Below are positions 1 through 13,355 of a DNA stretch of 64,000 bases, in pieces. How positions within the stretch are numbered: the first letter of the stretch is position 1; the number at the start of each line of letters is the position of its first letter. The translations under genes and the position numbers were made by a program. This DNA is from Bradysia coprophila (taxonomy: Eukaryota > Arthropoda > Insecta > Diptera > Sciaridae), in the NCBI RefSeq assembly GCF_014529535.1, contig NC_050736.1, positions 1,736,001 to 1,800,000 of the forward strand, given 5' to 3'. Below the pieces are notes generated by a model, which searched no databases, was not told the DNA's origin, and worked only from the letters and a program-made list of their open reading frames with translations.

Positions 1-539
1 TCCTAAGGTTAGGTTCTAAGATAGATTATGTTGGTCTAACGAACAAGCTGATGTTGCTAACAGAATTTTTGTATCTATTTCAATAGTATTTTTCTTGTTA
101 TGTGACTTTGCCTTGTAAACAAAACCGAATAAATAGAACAAAAATTAACGAGTGTGAAGTTTGCGGCCAGAGCGAAGCGAGTTTAAATTTTATTGACAAC
201 ATACGTCATTTTTTACCGGGGCATTTTATATACAAAGTTTCGAAGATTTTCAGTGAAACTAAACAGAATTAACAATAAATCAACAAATCATTGCCAATAA
301 AAATACTATTGAGAAGCTCAGACAAACAGTCAAGGGATCTGACCCCACCTGTTGGACCTAGTTTTTATATGCAATAAACATGGCTCATCGATAATATAAG
401 ATACATGAGAATGGCTCTCAATTATTTATTTTTTTATTTTCTTTTTAAAATTTTTGGGTTCATCTTGTGTTGATAAAACTTTTGCGTACAGGCGCAGAAT
501 GCGTCACACTCAGCGATATCAGTTATTTTGTAAGTCAGA

Positions 540-755
540 CAAAGGACTTGCGTCCCATTTACCTTTTAAGGTTTTTTTGACTGATATCACCACTTTTGTA
601 AGTATGTCCTTTCGACAATATCAAAAACCCTTATGGAAATTAAAAAATTCTAGAGAATCCCAAAATTTAGGAACCATCCTTGGAACACCTCATTTATATC
701 GAAAATAACCCAATTCTACCAAAAAATCCAATGGAAATTAGGTAGTGCCAGAGGA
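540..755 (+). repeat. Dispersed repeat, left arm of an inverted pair
   Basis: This segment matches the reverse complement of 3655-3865 over about 200 bp with scattered mismatches. Shared landmarks are GACTTGCGTC-like ends, GACTGATATCA, TTCGACAA and TTATGGAAATTAAAAAA. The two arms bracket about 2.9 kb with no transposase reading frame. Confidence 0.75.
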
Positions 756-900
756 ATCGTCTGTCATACCAAAATTTAGGAACCAACCTTGGAACACCTC
801 ACTCATGTCAAAAATAACCCAAATCCATCAAAAAATCCGATGGAAGTTAGGTAGTGCCAGAGGAATCATCCGTCATCCCAAATTTTAGGAACTAACCTAG
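660..900 (+). repeat. Imperfect tandem repeat, unit about 109 bp
   Basis: The phrase AAAATTTAGGAAC followed by TGGAACACCTCA recurs at about 661 and 770, and a third partial unit starts near 879, giving just over two units of about 109 bp. The repeat is part of the left arm of the inverted pair; the right arm holds only one unit. Confidence 0.75.
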
Positions 901-3654
901 TGGAAGTTAATACTTAATGATCCACACAATTTCCAACAAGAAACACATCCACAACATTACACACCATACACACACATACAAATTGGCTTTTATATGGCAT
1001 TTGTATGTAGACTTTGGGGAGCTCCAGCTCCCAAGATATGGGTTTTTTCCAACGTTTGAAAATTAACGTTAAGGAGTTGCTGGATCCACTTTTCCATAGG
1101 AACTACGAGTGTAACTTAATAACTAACTAACGTGGCGATTTTTATTATATGAAAATTGGAGATTTTCCTTATTTTCATACAAACATCAATATTTCGAAGT
1201 TCAATATCTCTGCAAATTTTGAAGCTGCAGTTGATGCCTAGATTAGCTTAGATCTAAGTTTGGTGGTAGTTGGAGTTAAGGGGGAGAACTCAAAAAGTTG
1301 CTGTAAATATGCTCCACCGTCCTCAAAAAATCTTTGGTAAAACATTTTTGGTAGTGGACTTGCGTCACGCCCGCTTACTAACGTGCGGGCATGAAACATC
1401 ATACCTCAGAGTTTCGAAATAAACTTACATCAATGGCAGACGGTACATCATCCAGCAATATTTTCGACTCAGTTGAACTTAAAATATCCAACAATTTACG
1501 GAATGGACTAGATATTTGTTTGGAACTGGAATACTGTACATATTCCTGATAGAACTCTGCCTCATATGCAGCTGAAATGGTACAGTTTTAAAGTTATAAC
1601 TGAAATATGTTACAACATACTTCCGGTCAAACACAGCATGCATACCTGCAACTATGTTAACATTTTTCACCGAAACAGCTTTAATGCGAACAATAATTAT
1701 TGTCGAAAGCAACAGTTGAATTTTCAAAAATATTTTAAATTTTACAAACATTTTTTTCTATCTTGATTAATTCAGTTCCCGACTTTACTGTAAACAGATT
1801 GATGTTCGTACCGTCTATATATATGTACACGGAAACACTGCTACTTCAACGCAGGCCCCTTAAATTAAGATAATTTATTCAACAATCTCACGTTACATAC
1901 ACAAACAGTAGAAGCGAATACACCCGGCTTTAGTCGGACCTCGCATTTACATAATGTAAGCTTTTTAGATTTATCCCAAAAAAATAAAATTAAGTCAGAA
2001 TACTGTAAAAAAACAATTAACTATTACCCAAAACAATTTCATACTTTGTTGACTTGATAGAGACTTATTAACGGAAAAAATCTAATTAAATTGTATGTGC
2101 CAAGCATTTTAGTTATTCAATTACAGTTACCCGATTTTCGTGAAGAAAGGTAAACTTTCGGAAATTCAGCTCGAAACCGTATACCCAAAAAGCTTTGTAA
2201 ATGAGCTTTTTCTGCAAATAAACGTAAAACTTTTCCCATTTTGAAAATTAATATTGTAACGATATCACAGCGCACATCGTCTACTATCAAACAATGTAAA
2301 CTAATTATGGTAATTTAACTACATTGTGCCATCTTATTAGTTGATAAATAAAGTGCTTATTAATTCAATAAAGCGAGATATTCATCTTATGAAGAGCATC
2401 TAGTAAAACGGTTTCTGTCTTCGTTCAGTTCAAATGATCGTTTACGTTTAAGGTATGAAAGTCAATGTTCTGTCGTCGGTATTTCATGCAACAATAAAAT
2501 TTAGTAGCCTAGACGGTCAGAACCATAAATATTTTTATGTTTACGTTTTATTTATGACTCAAAACCAAGGTTCTTTCTCGCAATTTGTTTCTCTTACATA
2601 TAGCTCCCACATACATCCAGACTTATCGCATCTAGACCAATAAAAGTAGACAAAATGTAAATACCAATGCAAATAACAAAATAAGCAAACAAATAAATCA
2701 ACTAAAAGTCACGGTCGTACTCTACAGCATAAACTACCGCAATTCATCTCACTCCGGTTCTCGTCTGAAAAATATATTAGAAAAGTTAAAATCTCGAACT
2801 ATGTTGTACCATTTACATCTAAATCACGACATCATTCAATTTCGACAGGTATTTGGATGGCAATTTTGGAGGGAAGTTTAAGGCAACAAAATTTCAGAAG
2901 CTTAAACAACAATCCGTGTTATCAACTTAATCAGACGAAGCTTACAAACTTCGTGAGTTTCTTTACCCTAAAATACTTATATACATACCGATTACGGTGT
3001 TATACAATTATTGACAACAACGCAAAATAATGTCAGAACGAACACCGATTTCTTCTATTGGTTGTGGAAACATTTAAGATAATCCCGTGCATTAGGATGT
3101 AGAGCTTCTGTAAATTCAGTAACGAAATTCACTAAACTTTATATAGCAACGCACATTTTATTTTTTTTATTTTTCGCTTATCAATTTTGTGAGTAGGGGC
3201 CACAGTTCGCCGAACAGTCATTATCAAATCATCATATATGTAACTGTGTAAAAGTGAGCATTAATTTTTAAACGAAATGTTGCATAAACACATGTCACGA
3301 TTGGATTTCAGTAAAATTTGAAATGATTTCAGAGAAAAAATAATTTTGCCGAAATATTATTTTTAGTTCAATAAATTTAATTGCGAAATATCAATTTTTT
3401 TTCCAATTTATATGCATGGTACACTCAGCAAAATATAAAATTTATTGAACCGTATCCATTTTTTTTTAAATTTCGAGAAAAAATTGTTTTGCTTATTACG
3501 TATAATATTATCAAAGGGCTCTACAAATGTTGTGCATGCAAACCCATGTTAGAAGCTTCAAAACACTTCATCTTGATTTTTTTTTTACATTAAGCTTCGT
3601 AGAAACGATGTAATAGTAGGGCCCATTTTATGTGCATTAAATTACCCATAATTC

Positions 3655-3865
3655 CCTAATTCCTAATTCCCTAAACTTCCATCGGATTTTTCGATGGATT
3701 TGGGCTATTTTCGATATAAGTGAGGTGTTCCTAGGTTGGTTTCTGGATTTTGGAATTCAAACTGCTTTGTCTAGAATTTTTTTAATTTCCATAAGGTTTT
3801 TTGATGTTGTCGAAATGACATACTTCCAAAAGAGATGATATCAGTCAAAAAACGTGACGCAAGTG
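3655..3865 (-). repeat. Dispersed repeat, right arm of an inverted pair
   Basis: Reverse-complement partner of 540-755. It ends near a GTGACGCAAGT motif, the inverse of the ACTTGCGTC seen at the other arm; the same short motif recurs at about 1358 and 4016, so these are pieces of a dispersed family. Confidence 0.75.
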
Positions 3866-6040
3866 ATGTTGAGAAACCGGTTGTTAGGAAAATGGTTAAA
3901 AAAATTTACTGAAATAATTTAAACAGAAGAAAACCGAATCATCTGCCACTTGTGACGCAAATTTCTTTTTGTAGAATTTTCTTTCACAAATTTTTTTGGT
4001 CAATTTTTTTTGAGGACTTGCGTCACATTTACCATTGAAGTTTTTTAACTGATTCACATCTAAGGCTCCGTATTGAAAATTTTAACTGAGGAATTTTAGA
4101 TGTTTTTGATCTTCGGTAGCTCGGGTAATTATTTTAAATGATATTTATTAAGATCTTCGAAAATAAAATACAATTTTTATCTCGAAAAAATAAAATTAAA
4201 GAATTATCGGCAATTTTTAGGAAGTTTCGGAGATGTATTTCCCTTAAAATAGGCCCTGTGTAATAGTCTTACATTTGCATAACTAGAAGGGAAGATCGTT
4301 TTTAAAATATCAATTTATATGCGTATATCACACATATATAGTATGTTAAACATAAGTTCGGCATTATCCTTATTCTCAGCTTTGAGCTTTGACGAATAAT
4401 TTCAGTACAAAAGTAAGAAAACTATAAAGTTTGTACAATTTGTGATATCGGTGGCAGCTACAAATTTAGAGATTGCCCTTTGGCATAAGGTTTTAGTGTG
4501 TTCTAAACTCTGAGGTGAGCATCTCGATGGATCGAACATTTGCAGGTATCGAACCATTAGAGTTTAAAAAAAAACTACGAATGTTTGAAGTAGTAGACGT
4601 GTGCTGTGATATACATACACTATAAGACTAGTTATGATTAATTAAGACTAGTTAAGACATTATCAATCAGCAAAATCTATTAGTTTCGCATCTGAAAATT
4701 CCAGACATGTTTTGTGTCGCACTCCATTAATTTCACTATAGATAGACTTTTTAAGTTAACTATTTAATCTGCGGTTCGTCTATGGTACTGATTACAATCA
4801 ATGCTGCTCGTAATTTTAATACCAAAGTTGTCGACAAATTGAACTTCCATTGCATTTTTGATTAAGTGCACTGCATATTATTCTCCAATTCATTTAATAT
4901 AACGACTAATTCACATTTTATTCAAAGTTTGTTGAAATTTGTTCGAAAACAATACATAAAATCGCCATGGCAACTCCAGGTTCGAATTTTCCTCTAAAGT
5001 ACCATTTCAATGTTTTGACAAACCGCATATGACATGCTATTGTGTGTGGAACTTCGAACGGGGAAATAGTTTTGTCTGCATTGCTAATAAACTATTTAGT
5101 TTTCATCAATTACCATTGTTATTGTTCGATAGCATTTGCATCAATTAAATTTATTTCGTTCAATGATTTATCGATCCATCAAAGCGTTATAATAACCTTG
5201 TCCATTAAAATTGCGCAATTTGGACAACAAATAAAACCTGGAATCAGGCTATATACATACATGTGTGTAGTGTATGTACATATTTCTCTGCACAACGAAA
5301 CAATATCAAATGCTTTTATTGTGGTTTAATAAAACCAACCAATAAGTCACACACACAAAAAAAAATTCTACAAAATTTTTCGGGGAAAAGCAATTTTATG
5401 GTTCTATTTGTATTCAAAAGGAAAACGTTAACATTTTTTGCATTATAAGTTCATAGCAATTTTATTTCAACCTAAAACAGTGCAATAATTTATTTAACTT
5501 TTATAATTGGATTAAATGTCGTAAAAAAATATTTTTTTTTAGTTCTCCTTGCAATACTTAACTGCTAGTGAAAAGTTGCTAGAAATAACGTTGGAAAAAT
5601 ATTCATTTTTCATGATAAAACTTTCGCAATTTGTATATATACGAAAGCTTTATAAGGGGATACAAAACGGAATCTACATATTTATAATAGAATGTGCTGA
5701 GCAACCTAGCCTTCGAAGCTGTTTGATTTGCCCACCGTATCGCACCTTTTCATCTCGAAATGTTGATGTTGATAGTATGTTGTGTGTAGGAGACACAAAC
5801 AATACAAAAAAAGGGTTTATTAACATTGTCTGACACAGGGTGATGGTAATCTGATTTTTGAAGATTGAGATGTAATGTTGCTGCGTTTTCGTGTTAGTGG
5901 TGTGTGTGATATAATTTTTCAATGAATTTCTGTCATAATTCCTCTAGGTAGTCTACCCTCTATGGTTTCTGCTTGTTTTCGCAGACTATCTACTTGTATC
6001 CAGATCGACATTTCATTTCGATGAGAGCATACTAATAGCC

Positions 6041-6445
6041 AAGGTAAATATAGTGTGGAGGTAATGCCAAATATAACCGAATCAGATGTGTGGTGGCACG
6101 AAGGTTCGATACAGAAACGCCATCTCCACTCTTCGTTAAAAGCAGCAAAAAATGGAATAGAAAGTCGGGCCATCTGTTGTGGGAGATAGCGAAAATATTT
6201 TGTGAAACACACGTAAATCGTAGTCAACCATTTACATTCGCGGAATTTTGAAAACCGACACATTTTCTCTTTCGTGGTTTTCTGATTTTTTGTGAATTTT
6301 GAATTTTGTGAATGGAGAAATCAGAAACTCAAGTAAAACTCAGAAACAGAAAATGTGTCGGTTTTAAAAATTCCGTGTGTGTAAAAAAAGATGTCATTGG
6401 CGAACTTATCTGAATGGCATTACCTCCACACTATATCTATCTTGG
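6041..6445. mobile_element. Fold-back element (MITE-like)
   Basis: Outer arms pair: TATAGTGTGGAGGTAATGCCA at 6050-6068 against TGGCATTACCTCCACACTAT at 6415-6434. A second inner pair is built on AAAACCGACACATTTTC (about 6250) and GAAAATGTGTCGGTTTT (about 6349). No transposase is encoded, so this is a non-autonomous element. Target duplication was not resolved. Confidence 0.65.
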
Positions 6446-9400
6446 TAAAAAGTCGTCAATGAATATAAACTCCAGGTATGGTCTAATGTCACCACGAATG
6501 AATTTTCGATTTTAAGAACGCATTGAAACACATTCATTTCCGTATTATTTTGACATGAATAATGAATGCGTTCAAGATAAATCGACCGATTTTGAATAAT
6601 CGGTCATAGCCGGTATGTACATTCATTGCACCTCTCACGATATTCCAGCACGAACGTAGATATTTCCTTTGAAAATCCCAGTTTGTCGTGGTTTTCGGAA
6701 AATTGATAATTAATTTTTTCGTTTTTGTATCTCAAGAACTATACTCAGAGCCATTTTTTCAATTTATTGATGGTTTGGTTATAAAGTTAAAACTATCGCA
6801 TTTATTTATTACCCCAAAACGTCAACTTCAATCAACTCACCCTGTTATACCAAATATATATTTTCAAAAGATAGTATGAGTTGATGTAAATGTAAACGAA
6901 ATATACAACAGTATTACTCTCATATAACCAGATTACAGGGTAAATTGTTAACTTTTTTTTTTACCCAACAAAGAATGCACATCACTCTGTTATATATATA
7001 TACTGTGTGTACTTGTACACATCCACTTTCGATAAGTTTTTCATTTATAATAAATTGAGCCATGAAATTGGTTTTAATGAATCCACAACTTCTATGTTCA
7101 ACATAATGCAACAAAAAAGTTTTTCTTTATTATATTTTTCTTGTATTTATTGGATATATTGTACGGCATACGACGTATGAACCGTTAAAATGGCAGCACA
7201 TCAGCCATGAGTTACCTTTGAACGGCAACAAGCATAAAATTGAGTATAACTTTTACGGATGGTTAGGCGATTCAATATAAGGTAATATCAGGTAATTATT
7301 AACTTTCAACTTTAAAGTTTAAAATTTACCGAATAATTTTTAATAGTTAATGACTTTGTTTAACGCTAACTTACAGACCAGACAATTGATTCCATTGATC
7401 CGTTATAATAGCATAGGTACAGGTTGGACGACGGGACATAAACATATACTTTCAATCTTAAGGTAGCTCTTGAAACTCTGCAATACACGTGGAAGTGACT
7501 GATCTGTTGTACATTGTTGTACAAGTTATTGAACATTAAGAAGCGTCAATTCTTTGCTCAAAAGCATATATTTGGGCGTTTTTTTTTAAATACTCCAACT
7601 CTGAGAAAAGTGAGCAGTTTCTGAAAATTTCGGTAAACTGCTGATTTTTTCAGAGTTCGTCAAACTGCTGCAACCAATTATTTATACATTTTTCAAAAAG
7701 GATTCTTGTAAAGAGATATCGAAAAAAAACAAAACACACAATGCGCTACAAGTTTAGTTAAGCATCCATGCCTCATAACTTAACTAAATTTCAAAAAAAA
7801 TCACTGATATCACTGATACGTTGTGAAAAACCTTTTTCATGCGCACGTTGTGTTTTGCCTTATTTTCTCCCCTTAATAGGCCTTGAGAAAATTGTGTTTT
7901 CTTGATGACTGGTCGAATGACATTTCTTGTAAGAAAAGGTCAGGAGTTTCTATCCCGTGTGGAGAAAATAGAACTTTTTTTATTCGAACTGTCACTTTGT
8001 TTTCAAAAATCGTATGACGAATCAATCGTTTCGTTTTGTCGAGAAAAACGACAAAACACAACATGCAGGCATGAAAAACGTTATGTTCAACTCGCTTCGC
8101 TCTGGTTGCAAATATTGCTTTTGTTGGAATTTCCTATTTTCTCTACTCGGTAAACAAATAACTCTTGTAACAAAAAAGCATATCGTAAATCGTATCGTAA
8201 ATTTGTAATTTATTTTATTAAATGACAGATTGATTGAAATCTTTTACATCATAAGTTTAAACATATCCTTTGCTATAATATAAGAAAATATATTAGACGT
8301 AGGTTAATGCTTCTTGTTGACGTTGTCGATAACAGATGATGAGTTGTTTCTCAAATGTTCTTTGCTGGACAATTAATATTCAGTTAACTGATCAACCCTT
8401 TTTAATGGAAATATACCAAAACCAAACATGAACAGAAAACCTTAATGTAACCAACAATTTTTTATCTTTCTTTTCAAAAGATTACTGAATTTTCCAAAAA
8501 TGAAAATTTTTCTTTGAAATTCTTATAAAATCATTAAAAAAAAGTTTCTTTTGAAAAACATAAAATATTTCCTCTAAATTGCAATTCAGCAAGGAAGCTA
8601 TCAATAAAACTTTAAACTTTTCTTTCATCATTTACATAATAATCTATATTGTTAGAATGATGCCTCGTAACCGTATCGTATAAATAACAAAGTCGAGTAT
8701 AACACACAGCAGAAATACTATACAACTTTACAAGAATGACTTTAACATAATAATTATGTTTTCGTAACAAATCTCTACGAGTACTCTTTTCAGTTGAATC
8801 AAGTAACAAGTACATATAGTGCACGTACAATACACATGTTAAAAGATGTTCATATACCTAGAACTTTCACGAAATTGTTTCTGCGCAAAGATTGGGAATT
8901 TTAATTATTCTTCTTCTTTTGAAAAAGTTGGTGCAAAATGTGCATAACAGTCCAACTGCAACAAAATGTCGATTTATAGAACACGAAAATTCAATCATAA
9001 AAAACAAATATTGTTTCTAAAAATATTTCCCTCGCATAGCCTGTGGTTCTACAGGTTCAAATGCAACGTGTTTCCTATAATATACAAAAAAAATGTAATT
9101 TTTTTTGTTCCGTTATTATTCGCTTATTTGGCTTAAGGGCGCCTCAAAAAGTAAATTTCCTTGTTGTTATTTCAATTCCAGTTGGTTTGCTGCACAAACA
9201 TCATCAACGAAAAATAATTTTTTTTTGTGGTTCTATTCTTTAACTTTTACTCGAACGGCAAAGGTTTATTGTTTGCGGTAATAAAATCATCAAAGGTTGG
9301 GTCGAAATAGAACTCGTGTAAATCTTTCAGCTACCCTTTCATGAAAAAAGAAAATTATAATCATAACTCTGTTACTCAGTCTCTAAGGGGTGCTCATTTT

Positions 9401-11068
9401 TTTTGCAGGGAAAGTGTTAAATGAGACGTTAATGGGAGGAATCCAATATTAGTTGGATGAATAAGAATGACAATTTACCATAGCTTCTAGAATCCAAAAT
9501 ACGGCTTAATCGATTATTTGAATCGATTTTAAGTATTACTTTCGCATTTTCCACATTCAAAGCAGAGATTTGTCTTCCAATAAAATTCCCTATTCCATTG
9601 TATATAAGTTCCCACAAGTTCACTTTGCAGACCGTGTGCAACAGCAACGATGCTATAAATCATTTACAAAACCTTTCAATAATAAACCAATAATGTCTCC
9701 CCTTACGAATTTAATGGCATCAGTTAAGATTTACATCTAATTCTCATTAAATTGAAATTTATGTGCTTTCAGCTCCACCTTCTGCGTCATCATGTGAAAA
9801 CGAATTTCAACGGTCGACTTGCCCGTTGGAACTGCACTATAAAGGACTTTTCGAGTTTCTAAACAAATTGTACAACAATTGCCATAGTATAGCATCTACA
9901 TCGTAAAAATGAGTAATAATTTTTAAAAATGCATTACCGGAACTGAACATTGAATAAAAAGCTGAAAACAGCAACGACAGAAAAGCTATATACTTTCCTT
10001 CTTATTTCCTACAGAAATTTTCCTTTTACAATTTACCATTGTATTCCGTTTCTCTTTATACAGCTCGTACTTTATATTTATTCTTTTTTTTTGTGCAATT
10101 TGGGGGTTATCTTGATCAAAATCGTAAATCTTGTTCTTAACACAATTTTAAATTGTTTAGCGGAGAAAATAAAAACTTGTTAACGTGTATATATGGTTGT
10201 AACATATGGACATTATTTGGCTAGCTATTATAGCACTATGTATGTTGTATATTTTATGAACAAACTTACCATATGGTTATGTGATGGGTGTTATATTTGT
10301 ATGTGTGGTGAGTGTAAAGTTAAGTTCAGTAAAACAATATAGTTTTGTCGACGCCATCGTCGAATTTATGGACAAAATTTATTTATTTACATGAACATCC
10401 ATGCTCTTCGGGGTTTTTCATGCTTGTTCCGAAATGGAGTGTTGGCAAAAATATCTTTGACTAAACAAATTATTCGTAATGCAAGTTAACAAAACTATGT
10501 ACAACTGCATTATTTGCTCAGCTTTGCAATCATTTTGGATTTTTGGTTATAACGAGAATTTCCAAAGCAAAAGGAGATGGAATGTAAAACAAAGCCACAA
10601 TGTACAGATGTTAAAAAATACGCTTGGTTATGATGAGAGTTTAAGGATTTTGTTGTAGGGAGAAACAGATAGAACTGTATATGCCCTGTGTATACACATT
10701 ACACATATTTCAATGTGATTTTCGAAATTAAATTTATTTGATGTTTTATTTGGCTGCATATTTTAACATTAACATAGTTGTTGATTCAACAACATTCAAA
10801 TAACTAAACAAAATATCGAGTATGTAACAAAATGCATTACGACCTCGTTGAAAGTGATATTAGATTTGGTATTATTGGTTAGCTCGACAAAAATTGGTCA
10901 CGAATGGGGAGTCCCTGGAATTCGGACATACATTATAAAATTAGTTTACAATGACAATTACTTTCCGAATTTGAAGGAAAATTGCCTGTTGCTTTACAGT
11001 CAGTTGCATTAAACTTTGTACCAAAGTTTACATACACTAGCTGCCACACTTCCTTACGTTCTTAAAGG

Positions 11069-11088
11069 ATAGAGAGAGAGAGAGAGTG
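11069..11088. repeat. GA microsatellite
   Basis: An uninterrupted run of GA dinucleotides just upstream of the hAT-type element. Confidence 0.8.
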
Positions 11089-11116
11089 TCATGAGCATGC
11101 GCGTGACACTTTTGAA

Positions 11117-12413
11117 CCCTGAGGCAGGCGCGCCGACTTCTAGGTGGCAATGGGTGCCAAAGCACCCATCAGGAGAATCTGAATTTGGTCTCACTTTGTC
11201 GCAGTCAATAACAACAAATTTATTTAAAGTGTGTTAAAATGTACAACCGCCCAGCCGACATCACTAACATAGAACGGTTAATACGTTTTTTTTCAATATT
11301 CTTTCGACTATACTATGAAAGTTAATAATTTCTTCACTTTATGTTATTGTCGTTCGATTTAAAATCTAGATAGAATTTAGCGATCCCAGGAACACTTATA
11401 TTTTCGGCATCATATAACCCTAGGGTGTGTCAAGAAAAATTAAAGTTGAAATTTCCATGCTGATAAAAATGATTTATGGTTCGTACACTGACCAAATCCA
11501 TATCAGGGTTCAATAGGACAAACATCACGTCGACTTTCGGATTTCTTTTACCCATACGAGCCTGGAATTTTGAAGTAGAGGTACCTTTCCTACTTCTTAG
11601 CAATTTACCCAACAATACTCGGGCTTGGAGGAGTAAATAAATGTAGATGAAAGTCTACCCGCTGGCATTTTTTCAGGAAACGGTCTATAGCCCTATAGAA
11701 GGCAGCAGATAAAAGATATTGACCCTAGCTTTCAGGCGAAAAAAAAGAACGAAATCGGTTAAGTAGACCGTGAGATATGTGGCTCAGAGTGGGTCTACCC
11801 CAGGCTACTCCATAGCAAAATGGCCCTTGGGTGAGTTTTAAATGTAAAAATGTAAAACATGCAGAACAAAAAATTTAATTTAGGCTAAAGAGAAGTTTTA
11901 AAAAAAATTTAACATCAAATGCAGAGGTTTTAGGAAAGCTCAAATAAACTCATGTAATAGTCGATTTTCTATTTAATAATCGCTACTCCATTTTCCACTT
12001 GAAAGCCTTTCATTTTGATGCGTTGGGGCATATGGGGCTGTAGAGTATTTCCTGACAACGTGAAAGTTTACCGGCTCATAAAATATGGCTGTTTTCGCAC
12101 ACAGTTCTTCCTTCTAGCCCGAGTAATGTTGGGTAAATTGCTAGAAAGCAACTCTATTTTAATTTTCATGGGTAGTAGGGGTAAAAGAAATGATAGAAAT
12201 CCAAAAGTCGATCTCTGCGCTATTGAACCCTGATATGTATCGGGCCAGTGTGCTACCCCTTAATCGTTTCTTAGCCCTCAAAGTGTTTTTTTTTCACTTC
12301 CTAGCAAAAGAAATCTAAATCTAATCTAATCTAATGTAAATCTAATCTAATATTCCTAATTGATGTTCCGGCACCCATCAAAGAAAATACAAGTCGGCGC
12401 GCCTGCCCTGAGG
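11117..12413. mobile_element. hAT-type non-autonomous transposon with 8-bp target duplication
   Basis: The element spans 11125-12405 (1281 bp). Its ends are a perfect 15-bp terminal inverted repeat, CAGGCGCGCCGACTT and its complement, and it is flanked on both sides by CCCTGAGG (11117-11124 and 12406-12413). An 8-bp duplication with a CAG-starting terminus is typical of the hAT superfamily. The interior is a second, longer imperfect inverted repeat (about 11490-11640 against 12120-12240), which makes two short opposite-strand frames share a peptide. No transposase is present. Near the right end there is a short TCTAA array (about 12310-12350). Confidence 0.88.
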
Positions 12414-13307
12414 TGAACCCGAATAAACACGTATCTCCTCAGCAGATATAGGAAAACGTATCAGCTGGTGAGTTCAGCTGAACTAAAGTTCGATACAAAA
12501 ATGACTGACGTCGCTGTCAAATTTCATGCAATAATCATTGAACAAGTTTGTCGGTATTTATGGATGTACCCTTACTCGAACATGTAATATAAGAATTTTG
12601 AATGTACTTATCGCTTACAATGTTACCGGTTTTGTAAATATTACAGTGAAATATATTCTACGTAAGGAATTCCCTTTTAATAATGAATGGAAAACTTTAG
12701 CGAACAATAGAGACGGTAACGTTTGTTTAGTAATGTCAGACAAACAATACAGAGCATTAGGGATCAACTTTACATCCAAAACTTTTTCTGTAAATGATAT
12801 ACGAATTGCCAGTGTTTGAATACGCAACCATTTCATTCGAAGTGTTATTTAAGATAAATTGATATTAATAAATAAAATTTTAAACAAATAGGACAAACAA
12901 TAACTTTGGAGGATGTTTTTGGGAAACAAGCTTCCTAAATTTTACGCAACAAAGCGGATTCAATTGAAATTCATTGCACGCTGCGGCATATTATATTTTA
13001 TGAGATGAGTGCTTTTCGTATGACTTTTTAACAGAAGCCTGTAAACCGAATTGTGGTAGGGTGATATATAGTGCGGTTTCTATTGTAATTCCGTGGGCTT
13101 AAAGTTTTTTGAGATTCTTTCTTTTCCCATGTTGTTACGCATGAAAAGTAATGGAACCAATTTTTCTTCTGGAAAATGGAAAACTGCGTTTCCGCCTAAA
13201 AAAACTTAACGTTAAATTTCTCCGAAACGAAATATTTTTTTTAGTTCTTGAAAGTATAACTCAATGTCGATATATTTCATGGAATTTCCCAGCGATCTGG
13301 TGATTCT

Positions 13308-13355
13308 CACGTGATTTAGTTTTTCACGTGATTTAGTTTTTCACGTGATTTTCAC
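13308..13355. repeat. Three CACGTGATTT units in tandem
   Basis: Three units about 18 bp apart, each beginning CACGTG (the palindromic E-box hexamer) followed by ATTTAGTTTTT or a variant. Either a minisatellite or a cluster of E-boxes; there is no nearby gene start to support a regulatory role. Confidence 0.7.

Larger units (their letters stand above)
1..11116. other. Gene-poor region, no coding exon supported
   Basis: About 11 kb with only short open frames, none with a recognisable motif or a chain of phase-compatible splice sites. It holds the inverted repeat pair at 540-755/3655-3865, a tandem repeat near 660-900, a fold-back element at 6041-6445, a weaker fold-back at 7725-7860 and a GA run at 11069-11088. 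It could be intergenic or lie inside a long intron; the sequence alone does not decide. Confidence 0.6.

Noticed and set aside
5919..6263. A 114-codon minus-strand frame.
   Set aside because: Lies in the left half of a fold-back element and has no family features or splice partners.
168..8106. GAGCGAAGCGAG near 171 and its complement near 8094 as ends of an 8-kb element.
   Set aside because: The match is short, the motif is itself nearly self-complementary and common in repeats, and no target duplication was seen.
11430..12233. Two opposite-strand frames sharing a MLGKLL...PKVD peptide, suggesting a gene family.
   Set aside because: The shared peptide comes from the inverted repeat within the hAT-type element; neither frame is long or conserved.
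12538..12819. A 93-codon plus-strand frame as a gene.
   Set aside because: No recognisable motif, no adjacent exons in phase, and AT-rich codon content like the flanks.
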